From: DASRTE01 sp035316885
Lineage (GTDB): Bacteria; Actinomycetota; Actinomycetes; Jiangellales; Jiangellaceae
NCBI GenBank assembly: GCA_035316885.1
Contig: DATHII010000274.1
Coordinates: 1 to 5,584, forward strand
DNA: 5,584 bases
Direction: 5' to 3'
Part shown: positions 1 through 5,233 of the stretch, piece by piece
Numbering within the stretch: position 1 is the first letter of the stretch
How the letters are laid out: each line of letters begins with the position of its first letter
Position numbers and translations under genes: made by a program
The notes under the pieces: model-generated
Databases searched by the model: none
Seen by the model: the letters and a program-made list of their open reading frames with translations, nothing else
What the model was told of the DNA's origin: nothing

Positions 1-54
1 GAGGTAGCCGACAACGGCGACTAGTGCTGTGAACAGAAGCTTCTTGTTGAACAC
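1..54 (-). CDS. N-terminus of a small membrane or exported protein (partial, 3' end outside window)
   Basis: Reading the minus strand from a GTG at 54-52 gives MFNKKLLFTALVAVVGYL, running in frame off the left edge. It is a short basic stretch (N-K-K) followed by an uninterrupted hydrophobic run, the look of a membrane anchor or signal peptide. A GGGAGG ribosome binding site (complement of 64-69) lies 9 bases upstream, which decides the start. The pattern resembles the tiny actinobacterial DLW-39 family (about 40 residues, KKLL start, one membrane segment), but the diagnostic C-terminal Asp-Leu-Trp region would be outside the window, so that identity is a guess. The gene is divergent from the hydrolase-MOSC gene. 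Confidence is moderate that a gene starts here and low on which family it is. Confidence 0.55.
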   Translation of the reverse strand, partial: MFNKKLLFTALVAVVGYL

Positions 55-63
55 GACGGGCCG

Positions 64-69
64 CCTCCC
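64..69 (-). promoter_or_regulatory. Ribosome binding site of the small membrane protein gene
   Basis: GGGAGG on the minus strand, 9 bases before the GTG at 54. It is the main evidence that the minus-strand frame at the left edge is a real gene. It also argues against extending the hydrolase gene leftward to the GTG at 29, which would overlap this gene. Confidence 0.5.
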
Positions 70-85
70 AGACGGTCGTGGGCGT

Positions 86-105
86 CCCTGCAGGTTAGCG
101 CAGGG
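86..105. repeat. Inverted repeat in the divergent intergenic region
   Basis: CCCTGC (86-91) and GCAGGG (100-105) are perfect 6-base inverted repeats around an 8-base centre. They lie between the divergent small membrane gene and the hydrolase-MOSC gene, so this could be an operator or a leader hairpin. On the minus strand the centre contains TAACCT (97-92), a possible -10 element with a weak TTCGCT 17 bases upstream (120-115). No regulator is identified, and a 6-base inverted repeat can arise by chance in GC-rich DNA. Confidence 0.3.
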
Positions 106-157
106 TCCGCCATCAGCGAAAAGGCCCTCGGGGAAACACGATGTAGACGGCTATAGC

Positions 158-1438
158 GTGGTGGTCGTGGGTGGTCGAGACGTCAGCACCGGAACCACTC
201 ACGCGATCACGACAGCGGACGGGATCAGGCTGGCGTACCGCGTAGAGGGCAACCCCGAGGCGCCGCCAGTAGTCCTGCTGCACGGCCTCGGCGACGACGC
301 AAGCTCGTGGGACGACGTCGCACCCGCCCTGGCCGACCGTCACCGCGTGTACGTCCCGGAGATGCGCGGTCACGGTGGCAGCGACTGGCCCGGCTCGTAC
401 TCCTTGACGCTGATGCGCGACGACGTCGTGGGCCTGCTCAGCGTCCTCGGACTCGAGCGCGTCGACATCGTCGGGCACTCGATGGGCGGCATCATCGGAT
501 ACCTGCTGGCGGCCGAGCGACCTGACCTGGTCGGTCGCCTCGTTCTGGAGGAGGCCCCGGCGCCGGTTGCCGCCGATCCGCCGCGCGAGTTACCGGAGGA
601 GCAGCCGGCCGATGCCGGCTTCGACTGGATGGCGGTCGCGGCCCTCTACGACGAGCGCAACCATCCCGACCCGTCCTGGTGGAACCTGTTCGCGCGGATC
701 TCGGCGCCAACGCTCGTCATCGCTGGCGGTCCGTCGAGCTTGTTGCCGCAGGACGCCCTGGCAGAGATGGCGGCACGGATCCCCGATGCCCGGCTGGTCA
801 CGATCCCCGGTGGCCACCTGGTCCATGAGCAGTGCCCCGACGAGTTCGTCGCCGAGGTCCACACGTTCCTCGAGGTATGGGTTACCGGCATGCCCGACGA
901 CGGCGTCGTGACGGCAGTCAGCCGCAGCGCCACCCACACGTTCAGCAAGAGAAACCAGCAGCGAATCCGGCTGCTGATCGCCCAAGGCGTGGAGGGCGAC
1001 GCGCACCGGGGCGCCACCGTCAAGCACCGGTCCCGGGTCCGCCGGGGCGCGACCACGCCAAACCTGCGGCAGGTCCACCTCATCCATGCCGAGTTGCACG
1101 ACGATCTCGGCGCCGTCGGATTCGCCGTGGGCGCCGGCGACCTGGGCGAGAACGTCACGACCCGAGGCATCGACCTGCTTGGCCTGCCCATCGGAACGCG
1201 GCTGCACCTGGGCGACGTCGCCGTCGTCGAGGTCACCGGGCTACGCAACCCGTGCAGCCAGATCGACGACTTCCAGCGGGGACTGCTCAAGGAGGTCGTC
1301 GGCCGCGACGAGACCGGTGGGATCGTCTTCAAGGCGGGCGTCATGGGCGTCGTCCTGACCGGTGGCGACGTCCGCCCCGGTGATCCGATCCGAGTCGTCC
1401 TGCCCCGTCGCCCGCACCGGCCGCTGGAGCGTGTCTGA
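158..1438 (+). CDS. Alpha/beta hydrolase fused to a C-terminal MOSC domain
   Basis: One stop-free frame of 426 residues carrying two recognisable domains. Residues 15-240 are an alpha/beta hydrolase: oxyanion-hole LLHGLG (H42-G43), nucleophile elbow GHSMG with Ser108, and catalytic His220 in GGHLVHE. The usual Asp after strand 7 is a serine (S193, in IAGGPSSLLP), so the acid must come from elsewhere, for example D156 or D171. Residues 245-426 are a complete MOSC domain, with GVEGDAHRG (277-285), LGENVTTRG (329-337) and the conserved Cys366 in RNPC. MOSC domains occur in molybdenum-cofactor sulfurases and in YiiM/mARC-type enzymes and are thought to handle sulfur or Moco. The substrate of neither half can be told, and the protein is probably cytosolic. 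The GTG at 158 (or at 167) is preferred over a GTG at 29: the 43 extra codons use TTA, AGA, AGG and AAA, unlike the rest, and would overlap the divergent gene. No clear Shine-Dalgarno precedes either start, so it could be leaderless. Domain calls are firm; start and reaction are uncertain. Confidence 0.85.
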   Translation: MVVVGGRDVSTGTTHAITTADGIRLAYRVEGNPEAPPVVLLHGLGDDASSWDDVAPALADRHRVYVPEMRGHGGSDWPGSYSLTLMRDDVVGLLSVLGLERVDIVGHSMGGIIGYLLAAERPDLVGRLVLEEAPAPVAADPPRELPEEQPADAGFDWMAVAALYDERNHPDPSWWNLFARISAPTLVIAGGPSSLLPQDALAEMAARIPDARLVTIPGGHLVHEQCPDEFVAEVHTFLEVWVTGMPDDGVVTAVSRSATHTFSKRNQQRIRLLIAQGVEGDAHRGATVKHRSRVRRGATTPNLRQVHLIHAELHDDLGAVGFAVGAGDLGENVTTRGIDLLGLPIGTRLHLGDVAVVEVTGLRNPCSQIDDFQRGLLKEVVGRDETGGIVFKAGVMGVVLTGGDVRPGDPIRVVLPRRPHRPLERV

Positions 1439-1455
1439 GTCACGACAGTGAACCA

Positions 1456-1479
1456 CCGGCCGCTGCGGACATCGGCCGG
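1456..1479 (+). terminator. GC hairpin after the hydrolase-MOSC gene, possible terminator
   Basis: CCGGCCG (1456-1462) pairs perfectly with CGGCCGG (1473-1479) across a 10-base loop, starting 17 bases after the TGA stop. There is no real U-tract, as is common in actinobacterial terminators. It separates the hydrolase-MOSC transcript from the DGPF/sigma promoter just downstream. Confidence 0.45.
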
Positions 1480-1498
1480 CGCGAATCCGTTTCCCGGT

Positions 1499-1525
1499 TG
1501 TCGATGACGGCCGCGCCCGTTCGTC
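1499..1525 (+). promoter_or_regulatory. Candidate ECF42-dependent promoter of the DGPF-sigma operon
   Basis: TGTCGA (1499-1504) is followed after exactly 17 bases by CGTC (1522-1525), placing a likely transcription start near 1531-1535, some 45-50 bases before the DGPF start codon. From memory, the ECF42 target signature described in Streptomyces venezuelae is TGTCGA at -35 and CGA/TC at -10, which this matches. The same TGTCGA hexamer also occurs inside the sigma gene (2151-2156 and 2363-2368), but neither copy has CGTC at this spacing. The implication is autoregulation by the sigma factor encoded at 1942-3207. Confidence 0.65.
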
Positions 1526-1565
1526 GTCATGATGTGGCGGCATGGAGCCGCCCACCGGGGACCCG

Positions 1566-1572
1566 AAGGAGG
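1566..1572 (+). promoter_or_regulatory. Strong ribosome binding site of the DGPF gene
   Basis: AAGGAGG ends 7 bases before the ATG at 1580. This near-perfect Shine-Dalgarno fixes the start there rather than at the in-frame ATG at 1529. Confidence 0.85.
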
Positions 1573-1579
1573 GTCCGAG

Positions 1580-1930
1580 ATGCGTTACCTGTTGTTGATC
1601 TACAGCGAGGAGCCGACCGCACCGCCGTCGCAGGAGGAGATCGACGCGACGATGGCGGAATGGTGGGAATTCGACGGGGCCATCAAGGCCGCCGGCGTGC
1701 ACCTGGCCGGCGACGCGCTCCAGGGCTCGCAGACCGCGACGACCGTGCGTCTCAAGGAGGGGGAGCGAGTCGTCACCGACGGTCCGTTCGCGGAGACCCG
1801 CGAGGTGCTCGGCGGCTACTACCTCGTCGACGTGCCCGACTTGGACAGTGCGCTGGACTGGGCCGCGCGCTGCCCGGGCGCGAAGTACGGCTCGATGGAG
1901 GTCCGGCCGATCCAGGAGATGGAGGCCTGA
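1580..1930 (+). CDS. YCII-related DGPF-domain protein, partner of the ECF42 sigma factor
   Basis: A 116-residue protein of the YCII/DGPF family (dimeric alpha-beta barrel fold). It begins MRYLLLIYSEE, the typical first strand, and carries the signature DGPF at 67-70 within VVTDGPFAETREVLGGYYLV, followed by a second helix and a closing strand around GSMEVRPI (104-111). The length is normal for a stand-alone member. Biochemical function is unknown across the family; related YCII proteins have been suggested to be enzymes because of a conserved His/Asp pair. Genes of this kind are the hallmark neighbours and targets of ECF42 sigma factors, and here one lies 11 bases upstream of such a gene and shares its promoter. 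There is no signal peptide, so it should be cytosolic. Family assignment is confident; role is open. Confidence 0.9.
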   Translation: MRYLLLIYSEEPTAPPSQEEIDATMAEWWEFDGAIKAAGVHLAGDALQGSQTATTVRLKEGERVVTDGPFAETREVLGGYYLVDVPDLDSALDWAARCPGAKYGSMEVRPIQEMEA

Positions 1931-1941
1931 GAGCCGACCCG

Positions 1942-3207
1942 ATGAGCGAGCGAGCAGCCGACTCCGTCGAAGCGGTCTTCCGTGAGGAGTGGGGCCGGCT
2001 GCTCGCGACACTCGTCCGGTGGGTCGGTGACCTCGACCTTGCCGAGGAGGTCGCCGCCGACGCGATGGCGGTGGCGCTGGAGCGGTGGCCGGTCGACGGG
2101 GTGCCGGACCGGCCGGCCGCATGGCTGCTGACGACCGCCCGTCGACGGGCTGTCGACCTCCTGCGCCGGCGCCAGACGTACGCGGCGAAGCTGGCCGTGC
2201 TCAAGGTGGAAGCTGAGCGGGCCGAGTCCGAACGTCTGGGCGCTGACGCTGCACCCACCGACGTGATCGGTGACGACCGCCTTCAGCTGTTCTTCACCTG
2301 CTGCCACCCCGCCCTCGCGCCCGAGGCGCGGGTTGCGCTGACGCTGCGCTACCTGGCCGGCCTGTCGACTGCGGAGGTCGCCCGGGCGTTCCTTCTGCCG
2401 GAGGCGACCATGGCCCAGCGGCTGGTCCGGGCCAAGCGGAAGATACGCGAGGCGCAGATCCCGTACCGGGTGCCGTCCGCCGCCGAGCTGCCGACCCGGC
2501 TGCCGGCTGTCCTCAGCGTGGTCTACGTGGTCTTCACCGAGTCGTACGCGGCCAGCGGCGGCTCGGCGCTGCTCCGCCCCGATCTTGCCGACGAAGCGAT
2601 CAGGCTGGCTCGGATCCTGCATCGCCTCCTTCCGTCCCAACGGGAGATCATCGGTCTCCTCGCGCTGCTGCTGCTCGTGGACGCACGGCGCGCGGCGCGG
2701 GTCGATGAAGCCGGGGCTCTGGTGCTGCTGGAGGACCAGGACCGGTCCCGCTGGGATCGCACGCTGATCGAGGAAGGGCGGACCCTGGTCGTATCGGCGC
2801 TGACGGGTGGCGCGCCCGGCCCGTACGCGCTGCAGGCCGCCATCGCCGCCGTGCACGACGAGGCTGCGACCGTCGAGACCACGGACTGGCCACAGATCGT
2901 CTGCCTCTATGACGTCCTTCGGGCGACTGCCCCCTCCCCAGTGGTCGAGCTCAACCGTGCTGTCGCCGTGGCCATGGTGGACGGCCCCGATGCGGGTTTG
3001 GCTCTGATCGACGGCTTGGCGGCGGCGGGCGACCTGGACCGGTACCACCTGCTCCACGCCGCGCGGGGACGCTTGCTGGACCGGCTCGGCCGGCCCGGCG
3101 AGGCGGCGGCGGCCTACCGGCGGGCACTCGACGTGGTCGGTAACGAGCCCGAACGTGCCTTCCTCACCCGTTGCCTGGCCGCGGCGGAGCGCGCCGACAC
3201 CACATAA
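1942..3207 (+). CDS. ECF sigma factor, ECF42 type, with long TPR-like C-terminal extension
   Basis: A 421-residue sigma factor that directs RNA polymerase to alternative promoters. Region sigma-2 spans roughly residues 8-78 (VFREEWGRLLATLVRWVGD, then DLAEEVAADAMAVALERWP and the PAAWLLTTARRRAVDLLRR segment). Sigma-4 spans about 113-172, with the helix-turn-helix LSTAEVARAFLLPEATMAQR (141-160). A further 240 residues, far beyond a normal ECF of about 190, form a helical domain with NRAVAVAMVDGP (338-349) and a TPR-like repeat, GRPGEAAAAYRRALDVVGN (383-401). This architecture with a DGPF gene directly upstream defines the ECF42 group, which lacks a classical anti-sigma factor; the extension is thought to control or enable activity. 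No anti-sigma gene is present here. The ATG at 1942 matches the domain start. The frame stays open upstream to 1498, but that stretch overlaps the DGPF gene in another frame and is a GC artefact. The Shine-Dalgarno is weak, so translation is probably coupled to the DGPF gene. Confidence 0.92.
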   Translation: MSERAADSVEAVFREEWGRLLATLVRWVGDLDLAEEVAADAMAVALERWPVDGVPDRPAAWLLTTARRRAVDLLRRRQTYAAKLAVLKVEAERAESERLGADAAPTDVIGDDRLQLFFTCCHPALAPEARVALTLRYLAGLSTAEVARAFLLPEATMAQRLVRAKRKIREAQIPYRVPSAAELPTRLPAVLSVVYVVFTESYAASGGSALLRPDLADEAIRLARILHRLLPSQREIIGLLALLLLVDARRAARVDEAGALVLLEDQDRSRWDRTLIEEGRTLVVSALTGGAPGPYALQAAIAAVHDEAATVETTDWPQIVCLYDVLRATAPSPVVELNRAVAVAMVDGPDAGLALIDGLAAAGDLDRYHLLHAARGRLLDRLGRPGEAAAAYRRALDVVGNEPERAFLTRCLAAAERADTT

Positions 3208-3215
3208 GTCGAATC

Positions 3216-3237
3216 GGCGGCGACCGTTTGAGCCGCC
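3216..3237 (+). terminator. Hairpin terminator after the sigma factor gene
   Basis: GGCGGC (3216-3221) pairs with GCCGCC (3232-3237) across a 10-base loop, beginning 8 bases after the TAA stop and followed by the pyrimidine-rich TCTTCGT. Its position makes it a plausible intrinsic terminator for the DGPF-sigma operon. Confidence 0.5.
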
Positions 3238-3271
3238 TCTTCGTACAAATGTCGGAAAGATAGATCAAGCC

Positions 3272-3301
3272 TTGCCCGGCGCGGGACGTTCGGCCTAGGA
3301 A
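3272..3301 (+). promoter_or_regulatory. Possible promoter of the carboxypeptidase gene
   Basis: TTGCCC (3272-3277) and TAGGAA (3296-3301) are separated by 18 bases, in the 179-base gap between the sigma operon and the carboxypeptidase. The matches to the housekeeping consensus are only partial. The gap has no TGTCGA element, so this gene is probably not a target of the neighbouring ECF42 factor. Confidence 0.3.
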
Positions 3302-3373
3302 TAGGACAGGCCCGGCGGATCGCTGCGGCCCGCCCCATTCCGCGGAGGCGTCCGGGGGGAGCCCTCCACCGAC

Positions 3374-3381
3374 GGAAGGAG
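3374..3381 (+). promoter_or_regulatory. Ribosome binding site of the carboxypeptidase gene
   Basis: GGAAGGAG ends 5 bases before the ATG at 3387. It fixes the start, which is also the one that gives a proper signal peptide. Confidence 0.8.
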
Positions 3382-3386
3382 TACCC

Positions 3387-4415
3387 ATGCGTAGGACGCT
3401 CACCGCGCTCGCAGCGGCCGGCCTGCTCGCCACCGGCCTGAGCTCCGCCACGGTTGCCACGGCCGACCCGGCACACAATCCCGGTGGTCCGTGCATCGAG
3501 TCCGACCAGAACGTCAGCCTGTCCAGCGTCGCCGGGTACGACGACGTCGTCCAGGCACTCGATCGGATCGAGCGGACCAGCGACGGACTGGTCACCGTCG
3601 CGTCGGCCGGCCAGTCCGGCGAGGGACGCGAACTGCTCTACGCGACCGTCGGCACCGGTCCGACCACCTTCTGGTTGCAGGCGCGTATCCACGGCAACGA
3701 GCTGCACAGCACCGAGGCGGTGCTGCAGATCCTCGACCTGCTCGACAGCGGGAACCCGACCGCCCGGTTGATCCGCGAGAACCTCACCGTCGTCGTCATC
3801 CCCATGTACAACCCCGACGGCGCCGAGGCCAATATCCGGCAGAGCACCACGCCGAACCGGATCGACCTCAACCGGGACTGGGAGAACTTCGCCCAACCCG
3901 AGTCGATCGCCTTCTGGAGACTGTGGCGTGACGTCGCCCCGGAGCTGGCTCTCGACCTGCACCACATGGGGCAGGCGCCGATCGTCGAGGGCACCGACGA
4001 CCTGAACCAGTTCCAGATCGGTGCCCGTTCGATCGACCCGTCGCGGATGACCGACCAGCAATGGTTGACCAACCGGCAGATGGCGATGGTCAGCGTGGAC
4101 GCCCTCGACCAGTACGGGCTTGCCAACGTGGCGCACTACCCGCTGATCGACATCACGAACGCCGCGCTCAGCCGGATGATCATGGGCGGTACGGCTCCCG
4201 CCGGCGAGCAGCCGGTGATGCAGACACCCACCCAGGGCGCGATCTTCTACGAGGTGCGCTCGGTCGGCCAGAAGAGCAACGGCCAGCTCGAGAACCTGTT
4301 CCGGATTCCGACGATGGCGGTACTCACGGCCGCCGCTGACGGGTCGTTGGACTCGTACGACATCTCCGGATACACGAGCCTGCCGTTCGCCAGCCAGGGT
4401 CCCTGCGGCCAGTAG
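3387..4415 (+). CDS. Secreted M14-family zinc carboxypeptidase
   Basis: A 342-residue exported metallopeptidase that should remove C-terminal residues from peptides, or cleave gamma-D-glutamyl links as some bacterial M14 members do. Residues 1-26 are a Sec signal peptide: MRR, a hydrophobic run, then ATA before DPAHN, an A-x-A site cut after A26. All key M14 residues are visible: zinc ligands H102 and E105 in IHGNE and H192 in LDLHH; the Arg127-like R151 after YNPDGAEANIR; the substrate-carboxylate pair N162-R163 in LNRDW; and catalytic Glu289 in FYEVRS. The enzyme is therefore expected to be active. There is no extra cell-wall or carbohydrate-binding domain, so the mature protein of about 316 residues is probably freely secreted. 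The only two cysteines, C36 and C339, sit near opposite ends and could form a disulfide. It is a single-gene unit with its own ribosome binding site and terminator. Substrate cannot be inferred. Confidence 0.92.
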   Translation: MRRTLTALAAAGLLATGLSSATVATADPAHNPGGPCIESDQNVSLSSVAGYDDVVQALDRIERTSDGLVTVASAGQSGEGRELLYATVGTGPTTFWLQARIHGNELHSTEAVLQILDLLDSGNPTARLIRENLTVVVIPMYNPDGAEANIRQSTTPNRIDLNRDWENFAQPESIAFWRLWRDVAPELALDLHHMGQAPIVEGTDDLNQFQIGARSIDPSRMTDQQWLTNRQMAMVSVDALDQYGLANVAHYPLIDITNAALSRMIMGGTAPAGEQPVMQTPTQGAIFYEVRSVGQKSNGQLENLFRIPTMAVLTAAADGSLDSYDISGYTSLPFASQGPCGQ

Positions 4416-4436
4416 GGATCATCTCAGCACGCAACG

Positions 4437-4471
4437 GAGACGCCCTCCCCGATGTCCGGGGAGGCCGTCTC
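4437..4471. terminator. Strong hairpin between convergent genes, probably a bidirectional terminator
   Basis: GAGACG (4437-4442) pairs with CGTCTC (4466-4471), and CCTCCCCG (4444-4451) pairs with CGGGGAGG (4457-4464). The result is 14 base pairs with one C-C mismatch and a 5-base loop. It starts 21 bases after the carboxypeptidase stop and ends 21 bases before the stop of the convergent XRE-cupin gene, so it can serve both. No U-tract is seen on either side. Confidence 0.75.
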
Positions 4472-4492
4472 GCCATGTTCGGTCCCGATATG

Positions 4493-5125
4493 TCAGCCGT
4501 CGCGAAGCGCGAACCACACGGCCGTAGCGGGTGTGGAGGTCTCGTTCGCCCAGTGGTGCGGCTGATCGCCGATGAACTGCAGGGTGTCGCCGGGGCCTAG
4601 CTCGTACCTGGTGCCCGCGACGTCGAAGACCAACGCGCCATCGGTGACGAGAACCAGTTCCTCGCCGGGGTGCAGCATCGGCTTGTCCCCGCTGTTCGCA
4701 CCCGGGTCGACTGTGGCAACTGCGGCCGCTCCCTTGAACTGTGCGTAGGCGCCGGAGATACCTGCAAGTTGCAGACCCTGGTGAGGGGTGAAGACCCCAC
4801 GGCGATCGTCGGCACGGGTCAACGTCGCGAACTCGACCTGTCCGTCGTCGACCTCGGTGAAGTAACTGAGCGGCCGTTCAAGCGCCGCGGAGATCTTCAG
4901 CAGCGTTGTGATGGTCGGCACCATGTCGTTGCGTTCGATCTTGTGGATCGCCGCCGCCGAAACCTCGGCCCGCACCGCGAGCTGCTGCAGGGACAGGTGT
5001 TGTTCACGGCGCAGCCGCTGAAGCTTGGGTCCGATCGAGCTGACGATTCCCTCGACATGCTCGCCGACCTGAACTGCCCGGGCCGGACGTTGCTTGGCCT
5101 CCGCGACGCGCTTGCGCTCAGCCAT
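4493..5125 (-). CDS. XRE-family transcriptional regulator with C-terminal cupin domain
   Basis: A 210-residue DNA-binding regulator. Residues 33-89 form a Cro/CI-type helix-turn-helix (SLQQLAVRAEVSAAAIHKIE is the two-helix core), ending in the PTITTLLKISAALERPLSYF segment usual in this class. Residues 136-208 are a small beta-barrel cupin (HPGEELVLVTDGALVF, then LGPGDTLQFIGDQPHHW), which in relatives senses a small ligand or metal; H152, E156 and H190/H191 are candidate contacts. The class includes SinR-like and PuuR-like regulators of amine, amino-acid or nitrogen metabolism, but the ligand here is unknown. The ATG at 5125 is chosen because GAGGGG lies 6 bases upstream; the in-frame ATG at 5152 and TTG at 5191 have no ribosome binding site. 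It follows the co-oriented glycosyltransferase after 105 bases that contain repeats, so it may have its own, perhaps autoregulated, promoter. Family is confident; target is unknown. Confidence 0.9.
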   Translation of the reverse strand: MAERKRVAEAKQRPARAVQVGEHVEGIVSSIGPKLQRLRREQHLSLQQLAVRAEVSAAAIHKIERNDMVPTITTLLKISAALERPLSYFTEVDDGQVEFATLTRADDRRGVFTPHQGLQLAGISGAYAQFKGAAAVATVDPGANSGDKPMLHPGEELVLVTDGALVFDVAGTRYELGPGDTLQFIGDQPHHWANETSTPATAVWFALRDG

Positions 5126-5131
5126 CCACAA

Positions 5132-5137
5132 CCCCTC
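5132..5137 (-). promoter_or_regulatory. Ribosome binding site deciding the XRE-cupin start
   Basis: GAGGGG on the minus strand, 6 bases before the ATG at 5125. The two upstream in-frame alternatives (5152 and 5191) have no comparable site. Confidence 0.7.
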
Positions 5138-5159
5138 GACCTTGACGGACATCCAGTTT

Positions 5160-5177
5160 GGTGCATGCGTCTGCACC
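5160..5177 (-). repeat. Inverted repeat in the leader of the XRE-cupin gene
   Basis: GGTGCA (5160-5165) and TGCACC (5172-5177) form a perfect 6-base inverted repeat around a 6-base centre, 35 bases upstream of the start codon. It could be an operator half-site pair or an RNA hairpin in the leader. No specific regulator is identified. Confidence 0.4.
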
Positions 5178-5202
5178 GATGGTGGACGCAACCGTCGTCG
5201 GC

Positions 5203-5233
5203 AAGCGTACTCGTAGCTTACTTTGTCAGCTTA
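5203..5233 (-). promoter_or_regulatory. AT-rich repeat cluster, candidate promoter/operator of the XRE-cupin gene
   Basis: This is a local AT-rich patch in very GC-rich DNA. It has two direct copies of AGCTTA (5215-5220 and 5228-5233, 13 bases apart, the second overlapping the glycosyltransferase stop codon). It also has an imperfect palindrome, AAGCGTAC (5203-5210) with GTAGCTT (5213-5219), pairing except for one bulged base. On the minus strand the patch reads TAAGCT, GACAAAG, TAAGCT, then TACGCT, which includes possible -10 hexamers. XRE-cupin regulators often bind such repeats at their own promoter, so autoregulation is a reasonable inference. No good -35/-10 pair could be fixed. Confidence 0.45.

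Noticed and set aside
1..24. Possible plus-strand tail of an upstream gene ending at a TAG at 22-24
   Set aside because: Only seven codons are visible and they overlap the better supported minus-strand gene start.
646..1530. Minus-strand open frame (294 codons) opposite the MOSC domain
   Set aside because: Composition is Arg/Ser/Thr/Pro-rich without motifs, typical of a frame shadow.
1498..1941. N-terminal extension of the sigma factor frame back to 1498
   Set aside because: It overlaps the DGPF gene in another frame, reads as Arg/Gly/Ala-rich low-complexity sequence and begins on the promoter element; the sigma-2 domain starts right after the ATG at 1942.
2151..2368. Two further TGTCGA hexamers (2151-2156, 2363-2368) as extra ECF42 promoters
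   Set aside because: Both are inside the sigma gene and neither has CGTC or CGAC at the required spacing; expected by chance in this composition.
1819..3057. Long minus-strand open frame (412 codons) opposite the sigma factor
   Set aside because: An antisense shadow of a GC-rich gene: no recognisable domain, whereas the plus strand encodes an unmistakable sigma factor.
3114..4136. Long minus-strand open frame (340 codons) opposite the carboxypeptidase
   Set aside because: No domain signature, and it crosses the sigma-carboxypeptidase gap; the plus strand has a full M14 active site and signal peptide.
5126..5191. Upstream starts for the XRE-cupin gene (ATG 5152, TTG 5191)
   Set aside because: Neither has a ribosome binding site, the extension overlaps the inverted repeat in the leader, and the ATG at 5125 has GAGGGG at ideal distance.
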